64,000 bases of DNA. Origin: Calliopum simillimum. Taxonomy: Eukaryota > Arthropoda > Insecta > Diptera > Lauxaniidae. Numbering within the stretch: the first letter of the stretch is position 1; each line of letters begins with the position of its first letter. Both the position numbers and the translations under genes were made by a program. The stretch lies in contig OX638368.1 in NCBI GenBank assembly GCA_951812925.1, forward strand, positions 68,720,569-68,784,568, in the 5' to 3' direction. Positions 34,204-45,111 of the stretch are shown here, piece by piece. A model generated the notes under the pieces. It was not told the origin of the DNA. It made no database searches and saw only the letters and a list, made by a program, of their open reading frames with translations.

Positions 34204-35264
34204 TCAGTGTTATGTCTATTTGAAGCCCTGGGAATGCCTAAGTGCGCAAATTTACCTTTGACTTTTTTTCTTAATCTATATGATAGTACTAAATATTAAT
34301 GTATTAATTAGGCTCTGACCGTATTGTCTGAAATATATATAAGCCATGTTCACGATCCGGTGCAAAAGGTCTTGCATCATAGCATTTGTAAATAGGTGTT
34401 GAAAAATTTTGCTATACAACAACAAAATATATAGGATTGAATTTACATTTGCATTTACATTTTCTATACTAAAAACCTATACATATATAAAAATTTTTTG
34501 TTTATGCTCTCGTTCTCTTTGCTCAAATTTTTTTCTCAGAGAAATAAATTTTTTCGTAGCTTGTTTATACTTTTAATATTGCTCACAATCAAGTGGAAAT
34601 TATTGCTATTTTGCTACTTTGCATGTCTAAATGCTCCGGATCATGAGCACGGCTTTAAATTTAAGTCAAACACAACACGTTATCTTAGTACACAGAAAAA
34701 AAAACATTCAATTATAGAAATAAAACACGCCTGTCCTGTTGGTGATTTGAATAAAATTCTCGAGTACCCCATTTTTTTTAAGGAATTCCGTTAAACATAG
34801 TATTTCAACATGTTTTCAATAAAAAATTTCAAAATCCTTAGAGCACTTCGGAAATGATCGGCTAACGAACGATTTCCGTGTTGCTTTAACCGAAGCAAAT
34901 AAGGATAATTCTGAAAAATAATTCCAAATAAATTTTTTTTTTTTTTTCGGAATTGTATTCACTAATGCATAAAAACTAACGTGTGAAAAGTACATAGCAA
35001 AATCGTATGCCCAAAAAAAGTTATTCAAGGTCAAAAGTTGCGAAAATAAATTTTTTTCAATTATTGCGCTTACGGCTGCAGTTACGAAAAAATAGTGGTC
35101 GACAGTTATTTACTGAGTCAACAGTTGTTTAGCCTCAATGATTTACTACGAAAAAGATTCATCAATTTTTTACCTATTACTCATGGTTTAGGAAGTATGT
35201 CAATTTAAAAAATTTTAAAACTTCGCGGTATTTATATGTTGTACTTTTTAAATTGAAAAAGTAA
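34204..35264. other. AT-rich intergenic DNA
   Basis: No gene recognised; the open frames (e.g. 34498-34794) are hydrophobic, T-rich and without motifs. Confidence 0.4.
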
Positions 35265-35920
35265 TTATATACTTGTTTGTAGAAAATTATAATTCCTACA
35301 AACCATTCTCAGCACTTTTTTTCGTAGGACTTATGGCTTAGGAGATATTTTTTCACAAACCGATCAAATTTTGAAAACTAGTTTTTTAAGGAAATCTCTG
35401 GAGCTGTTTTCGCTCGATAAAAAGTAACGGGATCTATTTTATTAAAATTAATATGATCTACAAATAGTATTTGATACATATATACGAAATAATTATCGTT
35501 AAATTTTTTTACTAAAAAAAAAAATGAAAATGGCGAATTTTGAGTCAATTCTTTAAGTTTTGAATAAAAAATTTCGTTGAAAGAAGTATGAAGAATTTTG
35601 GTCTAGTTTTTATGAATTTTTTATTAGTTTTGAAGACGTGAATGTTTTATTTATTTTTTATTTATTGATTTAAATTGTTTGCATAGAAGAACTTAGTCTT
35701 TAACATGCCACTTATTTATAGTAATAACAACGAAACATAATTATAGCAACAATTCGAAATTTTTACGTTTTTTTTTTTTTTTTTTTGAGGAAAAAAATTT
35801 AACGTTAATTATTTTTTATATATGTATCATATATTATTTGTAGATCATGTAAATTTTAATAAAATAGATCCCCTTCCTTTTTATCGAGCGAAAACAGCTC
35901 CAGATTTCCTTAGAAAACTA

Positions 35921-36829
35921 TTGGGTGTATGCATTAATTTCCATTGTTTTTCAAAAGATGTCGCCATCAATACATGGTGACTTAAATGTTAGATCAGAAA
36001 CGTCATATCTGAAGCTTAGGCATCTGTCAACACCTCTGCATCATGCATCATTAGATTTGAAAATTTTCATCCGCATCATAAATTTTACTGTGTTCCAAAA
36101 TGTCCGAGTTCGTTCCGAAAAAGCAACATTTGCGGGAAGTTTTACTTCACTACAATATTTCAAAGAAAACAGCTGCCGGAAGTCATCGCATTCTTTTAGA
36201 AGTTTATGGGGACTATGCTCCAGCTGAATCAAGCTGTCGTGAGTGGTTTCGACGGTTTAAAAGTGGTGATTTTGATGTCGAAAACAAAGAACGTCCTGGT
36301 CAGGACCAGCTAGGTGTGATCCATTATGAGCTGTTGCCAGGTAGCCAAACCATTAATGCTCAACTCTATCGTCAACAATTGATCTGATTAAAGCAGAAAA
36401 TCCAGGCAGAGCGGCCAACGTATGCGACCAGACACGAGTCAATCATTTTCTACCACGATAACGCTCGGCCATATATTGCTGCCCCAGTCAAAAATTACCT
36501 GAAAAACAAAGGATGGGAAATTTTGCCTCACCCGCCTTATAGCCCAGACCTTGCACCATCAGACTACCATTTGTTCCGATCGATGCAGAATGCCCTATCA
36601 GGAATACGCTTCACTTCAGTTCAAGATATCGAAAATTTGCTCGATTCGTTTTTGGCCGCCAAGCCGGCGCAGTTTTTCTGGGATGGAATCCATAAATTGC
36701 CAGAAAGATGGGAAAAAGTAGTTACTAGCGATGGGCAATACTTTGAATAAAATACATTGCACCATTTTCTTTAAATAAAGTCTCAAATAAAAAAAAAAAA
36801 AAACGATGGAAATTAATGCATACACCCAA
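35921..36829 (+). mobile_element. mariner element, internally deleted
   Basis: It starts TTGGGTGTATGCATTAATTT and ends with its reverse complement. The left flank is TA (35919-35920); the right TA has become TT, but the unoccupied left arm of the foldback shows CTAG at that point, supporting insertion at TA. It is 909 bp, whereas full mariners are about 1.3 kb. Confidence 0.88.
36100..36750 (+). pseudogene. mariner transposase with internal deletion (DD34D family)
   Basis: The N-terminus MSEFVPKKQHLREVLLHY, then EWFRRFKSGDFDVENKERPG, is the paired-like HTH region of mariner. At about 36303 it jumps to DQLGVIHYELLPG (family WWDQ-GVVYYELL), so about 100 residues including the first catalytic Asp are deleted. 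The second Asp remains in YHDNARPY and the third in SPDLAPSDYHLF, 34 residues later. The end LPERWEKVVTSDGQYFE is complete. A stop at 36385-36387 adds to the damage. Inactive, but may be mobilised in trans through its intact ends. Confidence 0.9.
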
Positions 36830-36905
36830 TTGTTTTTCAAAATTTGATCGGTTTGTGAAAAATTTCTCCTAAACTATAGGTCGTACGAAAAAAAGTGCTG
36901 AGAAT

Positions 36906-37404
36906 AGTGAAAAATTATAAAAAATAAACGGACATATTAGTTTTTCTTGTTGTTGCTGATCCATCGCAAATAAGAGGAGTGCGACAATTTCGCTCAAATA
37001 ATGCTTCAAGTAGCGAAGAGTGGTCCGATCCCGATTTAAGCTAAATGTTGTCCAGCTTATGTTGTTGAAAATATGATAAAATAAACTAATAGTGCCTTAG
37101 AAATCAAATATTACACGTCTACTTTAAATTTCGTTATTGCAGATTTTTTCGTTAGTTATGGTGCAAGATATATTTCAGTTGTCAGAAACGATCTGATTTT
37201 CAAAGCGTGCGGTCATTATTTTTTCATAAAAAATAAAATAATAATTTTTTTTTTTTTTAATTATGTTATTACGTTATTAATTTTGTTAGGCTAAGCATAA
37301 GTTTAGCATTTTTACCTTCCTTTAATTTGTTTTTTTTTTTTCGCAACTAAGAAGCAAAAGCAGCGATAAAAAGTTCAAAAAGGTGCTATGTGGTGTTTCA
37401 CACC
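36906..37404. other. Probable 5' region of the I/LOA-like LINE
   Basis: Non-coding; a GC-richer block at about 36957-37035 may be the 5' UTR. The LINE start was not fixed. Confidence 0.35.
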
Positions 37405-38856
37405 ATGTTTGGGTCGGAGTTTTCCAATCGAAATAGGTTTGGAACCTTAAACCCTGACGAAATCTTGGATTCAAAATCAAAAAGAAACAGAGGAAAACAT
37501 ATTTGAACAGATGAGTTTGTAGAACTCCCAGAAATTCAAAACTATGACGACAATATTCCGAGATATCTAGTTGTCTCTGCTATAGGAATAAAAGAAAGTG
37601 AAAATGTTCGTCCAATTGCCTCATACAATGTCTTTCAGATTGAAAAAGGCCTCAACTTCATATCTCGCGATTATTCAGATGTAATTGAATTAAAATCCGG
37701 AGATCTTTTAAAAACAAAGAACCTCAAAGTGGCTGAAAAGTTTCTTAAAGCATCTTATGTTGATACGGTTCCGGTAAAAATTGTTTCCCACAAATCTTTG
37801 AACACTGTCCAAGGGAGAATATATTCAAGATATATTATAAATTTATCTGAACAAGATCTAACAGATGGCCTTAATTTATAAAAGGTAGTTGAAGTTAAAA
37901 AAATTATGAAAAAGACAGAGAATGGCTTAGTACCAACTGGAGCAGCTATAGTCACATTTGATCTTATACGCATACCTGATAAATTAAACCTTGGCTGGAA
38001 AAGAGTTACTATTGACGAATACATTCCTAATCCTATGAGATGCGTCATATGTCAAAAGCTAGGTCATACAAAAAATCGCTGTCGTACGCAAAAAGAGATC
38101 TGCAAAGTATGTGGTCATAACATTCCCCATGTTGGAGAGTGCATCAGAAAATTTTGTGTTAACTGCGAAAATTATCTTTCCTGTCCAAGTTTCTTGAAAC
38201 ATAAGTCAATCAACAAAATAAAAATTAATCGACGCTGTACTGTTCGCGAAGCATAGAAAATCTACAATAGTAACCCATCCGCATACCAAATATTATCAAA
38301 CAACTTTAACTCTGTCAAAAAATCTTTTGCGCAAGCTATTAAGGAATCTTTTGACAACGCACCAATTTTTTCAAATAACAATCTCCAAAATAACATTTTA
38401 TAAGAAAATCAACCAGTTTCACCAAATATCAATCTCCAAAATAAAATTTTGCAGGAAAATCAACAAAGTTTCAAAAATAATAACTCACAAAAAAATCAAA
38501 AAAATATGATCAACAACTTGCAAGCTATTCAACAAATTTCAGACACCTTAAACAAAACTAATTCACAAACCGATAATCTAACCAATTTTGAAAAAGAAAA
38601 CATAATTGTTAACCCTCCAAATTTAATTAAAAACCAAAATGGAACACAAACCAATACCATAAGCAGGTCAACAACAATTACAGTGATAAGCCCTGAAGTA
38701 AGTGAAGATATTCCATTTGCAACTCCTTGGGACGGCATGGACACTGATGATGAACTAAACAACTCTGAAACAAAAGTTATTATTAGAAATAATATCAATT
38801 TAGCTTCGTATTCTCAACAAATTTATGAAGATATTCGGAAGCAGTTTTCTCAATAA
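37405..38856 (+). pseudogene. ORF1 of the I/LOA-like LINE
   Basis: One 484-codon frame from ATG (MFGSEFSNRNRFG) is broken by four in-frame stops (37504 TGA, 37879 TAA, 38254 TAG, 38401 TAA) but no frameshift. The middle part (IPRYLVVSAIG, IYSRYIINLS, VPTGAAIVTFD) is the nucleic-acid-binding fold region seen in I-type ORF1. It is followed by zinc knuckles CVICQKLGHTKNRC, CKVCGHNIPHVGEC and CVNCENYLSC. The C-terminal third is Asn/Gln-rich. The product would bind LINE RNA. Only nonsense changes in an otherwise continuous frame suggest point-mutation decay. Confidence 0.8.
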
Positions 38857-38969
38857 CTTCTTTTGTTTGAAGAACTCTTTCCAAGAGCATAAACTGTGTA
38901 TACTCCAATCAAAATTTTTGTTATTTTGTACAGATACATCTTTTTTTTAACTAAATTAACGTCGCTTAG

Positions 38970-39356
38970 ATGGATTTAGGTATTGATTTACGCATTATAC
39001 AGTGGAACATACAAGGATACACGAATAACAATTATGCATTGGAAAATTTAGTAGCAATACACCGACCAGATGTAATATTACTTCAAGAGACTCACATGAT
39101 TGAAAAAATTTACATTTACTTCATCTTCCACATAACCGAGTCTTTCATCACAACAAAGATTTTACATATACAAAATCTGGCATTGCGATTCTCATTAAAG
39201 AATCAATGAATGTTTCAAACCATAAAGCATCTAGTAATAATATTCTATTTCAATCCATAACAGTACACGGTTTAAAAGATTTACATATTACAAATATTTA
39301 CATAGAAACTCATGTGTTCCTGACTCCTCAACTTTTAAAAACAACACCACTAGATG
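38970..39356 (+). pseudogene. LINE endonuclease start (5' part of ORF2)
   Basis: IIQWNIQGYTNN and RPDVILLQETHM are the first two motifs of the apurinic-type LINE endonuclease (N and QE-T). After a frameshift near 39090, SGIAILIKESMN and LHITNIYI continue it. The sequence then jumps to TTPLD, which belongs after RT. The rest of endonuclease and RT is deleted. The last four bases, GATG, are the target duplication of element D. Confidence 0.8.
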
Positions 39357-41729
39357 TGTTACGCGCCGTTTGGTATATGACAAAAAAAATTACGAAAATA
39401 TTTTCACTTAAAGGACAATCGGGTAAAAGCGGCATGAAAACTGTCAAAACTCCGGCTACACTATCTGATGGTCGTGCTTCTCCCTTTTAGTCAAAACGCG
39501 TAATCAAAGAAATTTTCATGCCATTAAGATAGCTATGTTTAAAAAAAAAAAATGTATGAAAAAAAACTTGACAAGTTAACCCATCGTAAGTAAAATCGCT
39601 TCAAGCAAACAAGTGACGTAACGTTTTGTCACTTCGAGTGCATTTGGCCCACCCCACCTTGGCAATTCGGACACTCATTATTTTGGAATCGCCCCTTTTA
39701 ACATATTACCTTACAGCAGCATCATCTGTACACTTCCGTCAGCCTTCATTCCTCAAGAAAAAATTTTTAAAAATTCATTTTCAAGTTAAGCATATTTTAA
39801 TGAAAATATTTCCTTTTTACATTCATTGTCCTAAAACTAGTTTAATACATATGTTGCTTACATAAGTATAAAGGCTAATTATTTCGATACGCGTATCCCC
39901 CTTAAAGCAAATGAAATACAATCAATGCTTATGTACCTACGAAATGTTAAATTAAATGTTTAGGAATCTTTAAATCGAATTATTAACTAATGTATAGGAA
40001 ATAATTATGAAGCTAATTAATTAATAATACATTTGAAATTAAGTCTATGAAAATAAAAAAAATACTTAAGTGAATCATCTTTGTCGCCGCTGCTGTCAGT
40101 TGACCGTTGCTGGGGTCGCTGATGCTGATGTCAATTGATGATTTTGATGTTTTTTATTGGTTGGTGATTTTTTATTTAGCAAAAACAGTTTTTTTGTTTT
40201 ATTTTCTTTTATTTTTGCATAATTATATTTTTCATAAATTTCAGTTTTTCTACATTTTTTTTATTTATTCTTTTCTTTTAGTTTAAAGTTATTTAATTAT
40301 GTTGTTTTTTTTTTATGTGGTACATTAACCATCTTTTCTTTATTGGGTTTGTTTTTTTATTTTTTTATTTGCTGCTCTACTACTACGTTCGTTCGTTGCG
40401 TACTACGTTGGAAATGTTGATAACGACGAAATAGAAAGTACGATTGTAAATTTTATGCCACTTTTTTTTCAAGTTTCAATTAATTCACATAGAAATCGTA
40501 GAAGACCCATTTTCATCTTTTGTAAATGTCTTTTTCACTTGAAGAGCTCGTTTTTTTTTACACTCTTTATTGAAATTTTTCGCTTGAATTCTGGCAATTA
40601 TGATAAAAATTGCATTGAATACTTTTCTCGTTCTTCCCAATTGCACTCGACGGGGCAAAACTTTTTTCATTTGCAGCGTTTTGGAAAATAACGAGTAGTC
40701 GACAACAGCGATACGATAATGAGCGATGAATACCGAGTAACAGAGCGAAGCGAAGAAGGTTGAACAAAGTTAGTAATTATATATTAAAAATGCCAGTGGA
40801 GCACCTTTTGCCTTTTTTAATTCTAATGCAAGTTCAAATTAGGCAAATACAAAAAAATAATGCACTCAATAGTTTATTAATATAAGTAATACACTGGCTT
40901 TTCTGTTTATACACCCACAAACTTTAAAAATTACAAACTAGTTATTATAAAGAATGCTTATTTTACTTGCAAAGCGGAAATTCTTCAACCACGCTTTAGG
41001 AAAAAAAAATTTTCTTTTTTCGATTTTCGGTTTCTTGCTTTTTTTTGTTGTCGTGGTCTGGGCAGCTTCAATATCATTTATGTGCGAAGCAAGCACGTGA
41101 AAACAACAACAAAACCGATGAGTTTATAAAGAGCTTCACAAAGCAAACTCGATACGAAAAATAAAAATATTCCACACTGTTCGAAGAGCGTACACAAATT
41201 AACATCAATTTAAATTTTGATGAAAGTGAATTTTTTTCCGATTTATACAGAAAAACAATATGATTACTGAATTCTTGTTGCGTGGTTTCTTTTGGTTATA
41301 ACAAAAATTTTCGGTTTCACAGTTTTTTTGCTATGTTCTTGGTGTGCTAAACCATTTCATGCTAATGCATACTTTCCAATTGTTTGTTTTTTGGATAGCA
41401 ATACACCGTTTTTTGTTCATCAATTCCTAGCACAAATTATTCCCTTTTGCTGAGGAAAAATATCCACGCCGAATATTTTTTTTTTTTTTTCTTTGTCGCA
41501 AAATAAAGGCAGCGCAGCCAGAACAATCACCGAACAAAAGTAAACCGCAACTAACTGAACATTATTGCTGACGCCAAAAATCACGCCATCATGACATTCC
41601 ATCGATAAAAATACGGTACTTTCCAAGTTACCAACTGCCAGAAGGAAAAATTAAGCATTGTCGATTTCTTAGTGTTGCCATTGCAATGCACTAATTGAAA
41701 TTATACAATCCTTAGGGGGATCTATTACA
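39357..41729 (-). repeat. 3' LTR of element D
   Basis: Near-identical to 48122-50507. The main differences are a GGAGCACAT-containing insertion present only in the other copy, homopolymer lengths, and single bases (e.g. GGTCGTGCT against GGTCGGGCT). Short frames inside both LTRs are shadows. Confidence 0.95.
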
Positions 41730-41866
41730 CAGCTGCTTCTTTCATTGATTTTATATCTTATGAAAGAACAGAAAAACAAGATTTTGTCAAAACCAACGTG
41801 TGGCACGACCCACGAAAAGCCGGGCAATTAACCAACAAGTTTCAAATTAGACTTTAACAATGGAGC
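41730..41866 (-). other. Polypurine-side spacer of element D
   Basis: Lies between the pol stop and the 3' LTR. On the minus strand GAAAGAAGCAGCTG abuts the LTR start TGTAATAG and is the likely plus-strand primer region. Confidence 0.5.
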
Positions 41867-43966
41867 TTACGGACGAATGTGATCGGCATGATATCTCCCT
41901 ATATAATTTCCTTTCAAATCCTCAACATCATAGAGAGAGTTTCCAACTTTATTGCGAATTCGACACTTGCTAAACTTTGGCATAAACTTGGCATTTATCC
42001 CATGTTTGAAATTGCTTAAATGGTGACATTTATAGAAAACTTCTTGGCCGACTTTAAATGTTATTGGTCTAGCACGAGTATTATAAACCTTTTCAGCTTT
42101 TTCATGCGCAATCCTAAGGTTGTTCTGAATTTTTGATCGTATTTTATTGCATTTGTCAACATGGTTGATGGGAACATCATCTTGAAGAAGAGTTAATTTA
42201 TTTAGCAACGCGTAAGATGACCCATGCAATATCATGTTTTGACCAAAAACTGCATAATACGGGGAGCAATCGATGGAAGTGTGGTAGTCGCTACGCAAAA
42301 CTGAAAGTATCTTTGGGATGCATTTATCCCAGCCAAGGTGGTTAGCCTCATTTTTTAAATAAAATCTCAATTTTGAGATAATTTCGCGATTAACTCGCTC
42401 CGAGGCATTCGCCTGGGGTGAATATAGGCCTGTTCTAATATGTTCAACACCGTTTAAAGATAGAAATTCTTGCATTTCTTTAGATACAAAGTTTTTTGCG
42501 TTGTCGCTATGAAGAAATTGTGGTACACCGAAAGTATTAAAAATGTGATTTTGCAGAAAATCAATAACTTTAATGGAAGTAGCATGTGCCATAGGCTGAA
42601 GAAAAATGAATTTGGTTAAATGGTCTAACACTATGAACAAATGGGCATTACTGGACTTGTGCGTTGCTCGCGGATACGGACCTAGAAAATCGATATATAA
42701 TCGTTGGAACGGACGGATTGTAATAAATTGTTCACCCATTGGGGGTTTTGAACTTTGGTTGGGTGCTTTAATAGTCTTGCAATCATCGCACTGACTGATA
42801 ACGTTTTTGATATCGCGCACCATGAATGGCCAAAAATATTTTTGACGCAATCTTTGCAGAGTCTTCGCAAATCCACCATGACAACTTGAGTCATGTGCTG
42901 ATTTAATAGCTGATTGGATTAAAGTTTGTGGTAACCACAATCGCCATAAATTTTCTTCCTCATTGTCAATACCTTGACGAAATTTAACCCTTTTATACAC
43001 GCATTTATCAATTAGGCGTAAATCTGGGACGCGATCGCCACTTTCACTTACGGTATTCCTCAGCTCTTGATATTCAGGAGTATCAAAATCAAAAGAGTTC
43101 AAATCGACATCAGAAAAATTAGTATTTACCTCAAGCTCATCTACATCAAACCTTGAAAGTGTATCGGGGACTATATTAAGTGACCCTTTCCTATGTTCCA
43201 TTTTAAAGTCATATCCTTGAAGTTCTAAACTCCACCTTGCCAAACGGTTTGTTAGACCTTTCTGTGTCATTAACCATTTCAAACTCGAGTGGTCTGTTAT
43301 GATACGAAAGGGTAACCCTTCAATATATGGTCTAAATCGTCGAACAGAAATTATGGCAGCTAGACATTCTATTTCCGTCACTGTATAGTTTCTTTGTGCC
43401 GGATTTAGTTTTTGCGAAACATACGCAATGGGCTTTTCATTGCCAGCATCGTCAAACTGGTATAGAACTCCACCTACACCCACTCTTGACGCATCACATT
43501 GAATTACGAATTCTTTGGAAAAATCAGGCTGAGCCAAAACAGGGGCAGTGGACATTGCCAGTTTTAATTTATCGAAAGACTCGATAGCTTCCTCAGTTAA
43601 AGCGAATGGCTTATTGTTCTTTCGCAAACAATCAGTGAGTGGACCTGCTAAATTTGAAAAATTGGATATAAAACCGCGATACCAATTCGCCATGCCGATA
43701 AAACGTCGTACTTGACGTGGAGATTTCGGGACTGGAAAATTAGTTATGGCTTCTACTTTTTCAGGATCTACTTTTAGACAACCCATACCAATACGATAGC
43801 CAAGGTACTTTATTTCTTTTTGACAGAACTTGCTTTTGGAAACATTAATAGTAAGGTGAGCTGAGCGCAAACATTTGGCTACTTGACTCAATAAATCTAA
43901 ATGATGTTCGAAAGTTGGACTGCAGACTAAAAGGTCGTCGAGATAGATAAATACATTTTCACGAAG

Positions 43967-43969
43967 TCA
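43967..43969 (-). other. Nonsense codon in element D pol
   Basis: The minus strand reads CCC TCA TGA CTT CGT GAA in the pol frame, and both flanking parts are in the same frame. A C-to-T change of CGA (Arg) would produce it. It is the only stop across RT-RNase H-integrase. Confidence 0.9.
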
Positions 43970-45111
43970 TGAGGGAACAACTTTATCCATCAATCTACTC
44001 ATAGTTTGAGGACCGTTACAAAGCCCGAAGGGCATAACTCTATATTGGTAGAGGGGTCTACCAGGCACTGCGAATGCCGTTTTTTCTTTCGAACTTTCAG
44101 TTAATTTAATTTGGAAGAAAGCATCTTTCAAATCGATACTACTTATGAAAGTGGTGTCCTTTAGCCTACTCAATAAACCACCAATATGTGGGAGAGGATA
44201 TGAGTCTTTCTTCGTTAAAGAATTTAACTTTCTTGAGTCAAGACAAAGACGAATTTTGCCAGGTTTACGTATGTTTACAATTGGGCTACACCAAGGAGAG
44301 TTGGATTCTTCAATGACGTTCATTTCCAAAAGACGATCTAGCTCGCGATAAACTTCTTCCTGTCTAGGTGGTGACAAAGGATAGTGCCTGCATTTTATTG
44401 GTACTGAATCACCGGTGTCAATGTGATGTTCCAGTAAGTTTGTACATCCCAGACCACATTTTTCAAATGAAGGAAACTTTACAATTTCCGCATCCAGAAG
44501 TAATTTATTTTCTGGTGACAGATCATGGAAATATTGATCTTCATTTTTTTCGTTTGATTCAAAATTAATACTGGCAACTGCTGGTATAATATCGGGTGCA
44601 AGTGAAAATGATCGCCAGAAATTAACACCAAGATAGGCCTGTTGTGACAGCGAAGGTACTGCATAGAAAACAATATTTTTAGTGACACCTTTATAGGTGA
44701 CTGGAACAGAGCAATGACCCATGACATTTTTCTTTGAACCATCCGCAGTGGATACAAAAGAGGAAAAAGGTTTTATCTTGATATTATTTCGTTCAAGAAA
44801 AGCCAAACAATCTTTTCCAAGCACTGATACGCTTGCACCTGAATCTAAAAGGCCATATACAAATTCATTTAAAATTTTGATTTGAGCAAATGGTCTGCCA
44901 TCTGCGCTTTCCGCTAGATGTGTTGATTCAATTTCTTTGCGATAAAATTTTCTTTTATGGTGCCGAAGTCTACATTTGGAAATATGTTTAGATAAAAAAC
45001 GTGAAGATAGTGAAAAGTTCGAATTATAAGGTAAATTTGTGTTATTTTTAAAATTAATAGAGTGATCAGAAGACGATTCGTTCTCCGGTGAAGAACTACT
45101 CGTAGGATCAA

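Larger units (their letters stand above)
35265..36905. repeat. Long foldback interrupted by mariner
   Basis: The left arm at 35265-35522 pairs with a right arm at about 35800-35920 that continues at 36830-36905. Paired blocks include GAGCTGTTTTCGCTCGATAA with its inverse at 35884, CACAAACCGATCAAATTTTG with its inverse at 36840, and CAGCACTTTTTTTCGTA with its inverse at 36885. Removing the mariner restores continuity of the right arm. No protein coding of its own. Confidence 0.75.

Noticed and set aside
35925..36227. 100-codon frame across the mariner 5' end
   Set aside because: Overlaps the transposase in another frame and includes TIR sequence.
37755..38048. 97-codon minus-strand frame
   Set aside because: Antisense shadow of the LINE ORF1.
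39626..40691. Frames repeated identically at 48391-49457
   Set aside because: Shadows inside the two LTRs of element D; no coding pattern and U3/U5 position.
41730..41866. Possible envelope gene after pol of element D
   Set aside because: Only 137 bp separate the pol stop from the LTR; no room for an envelope gene.
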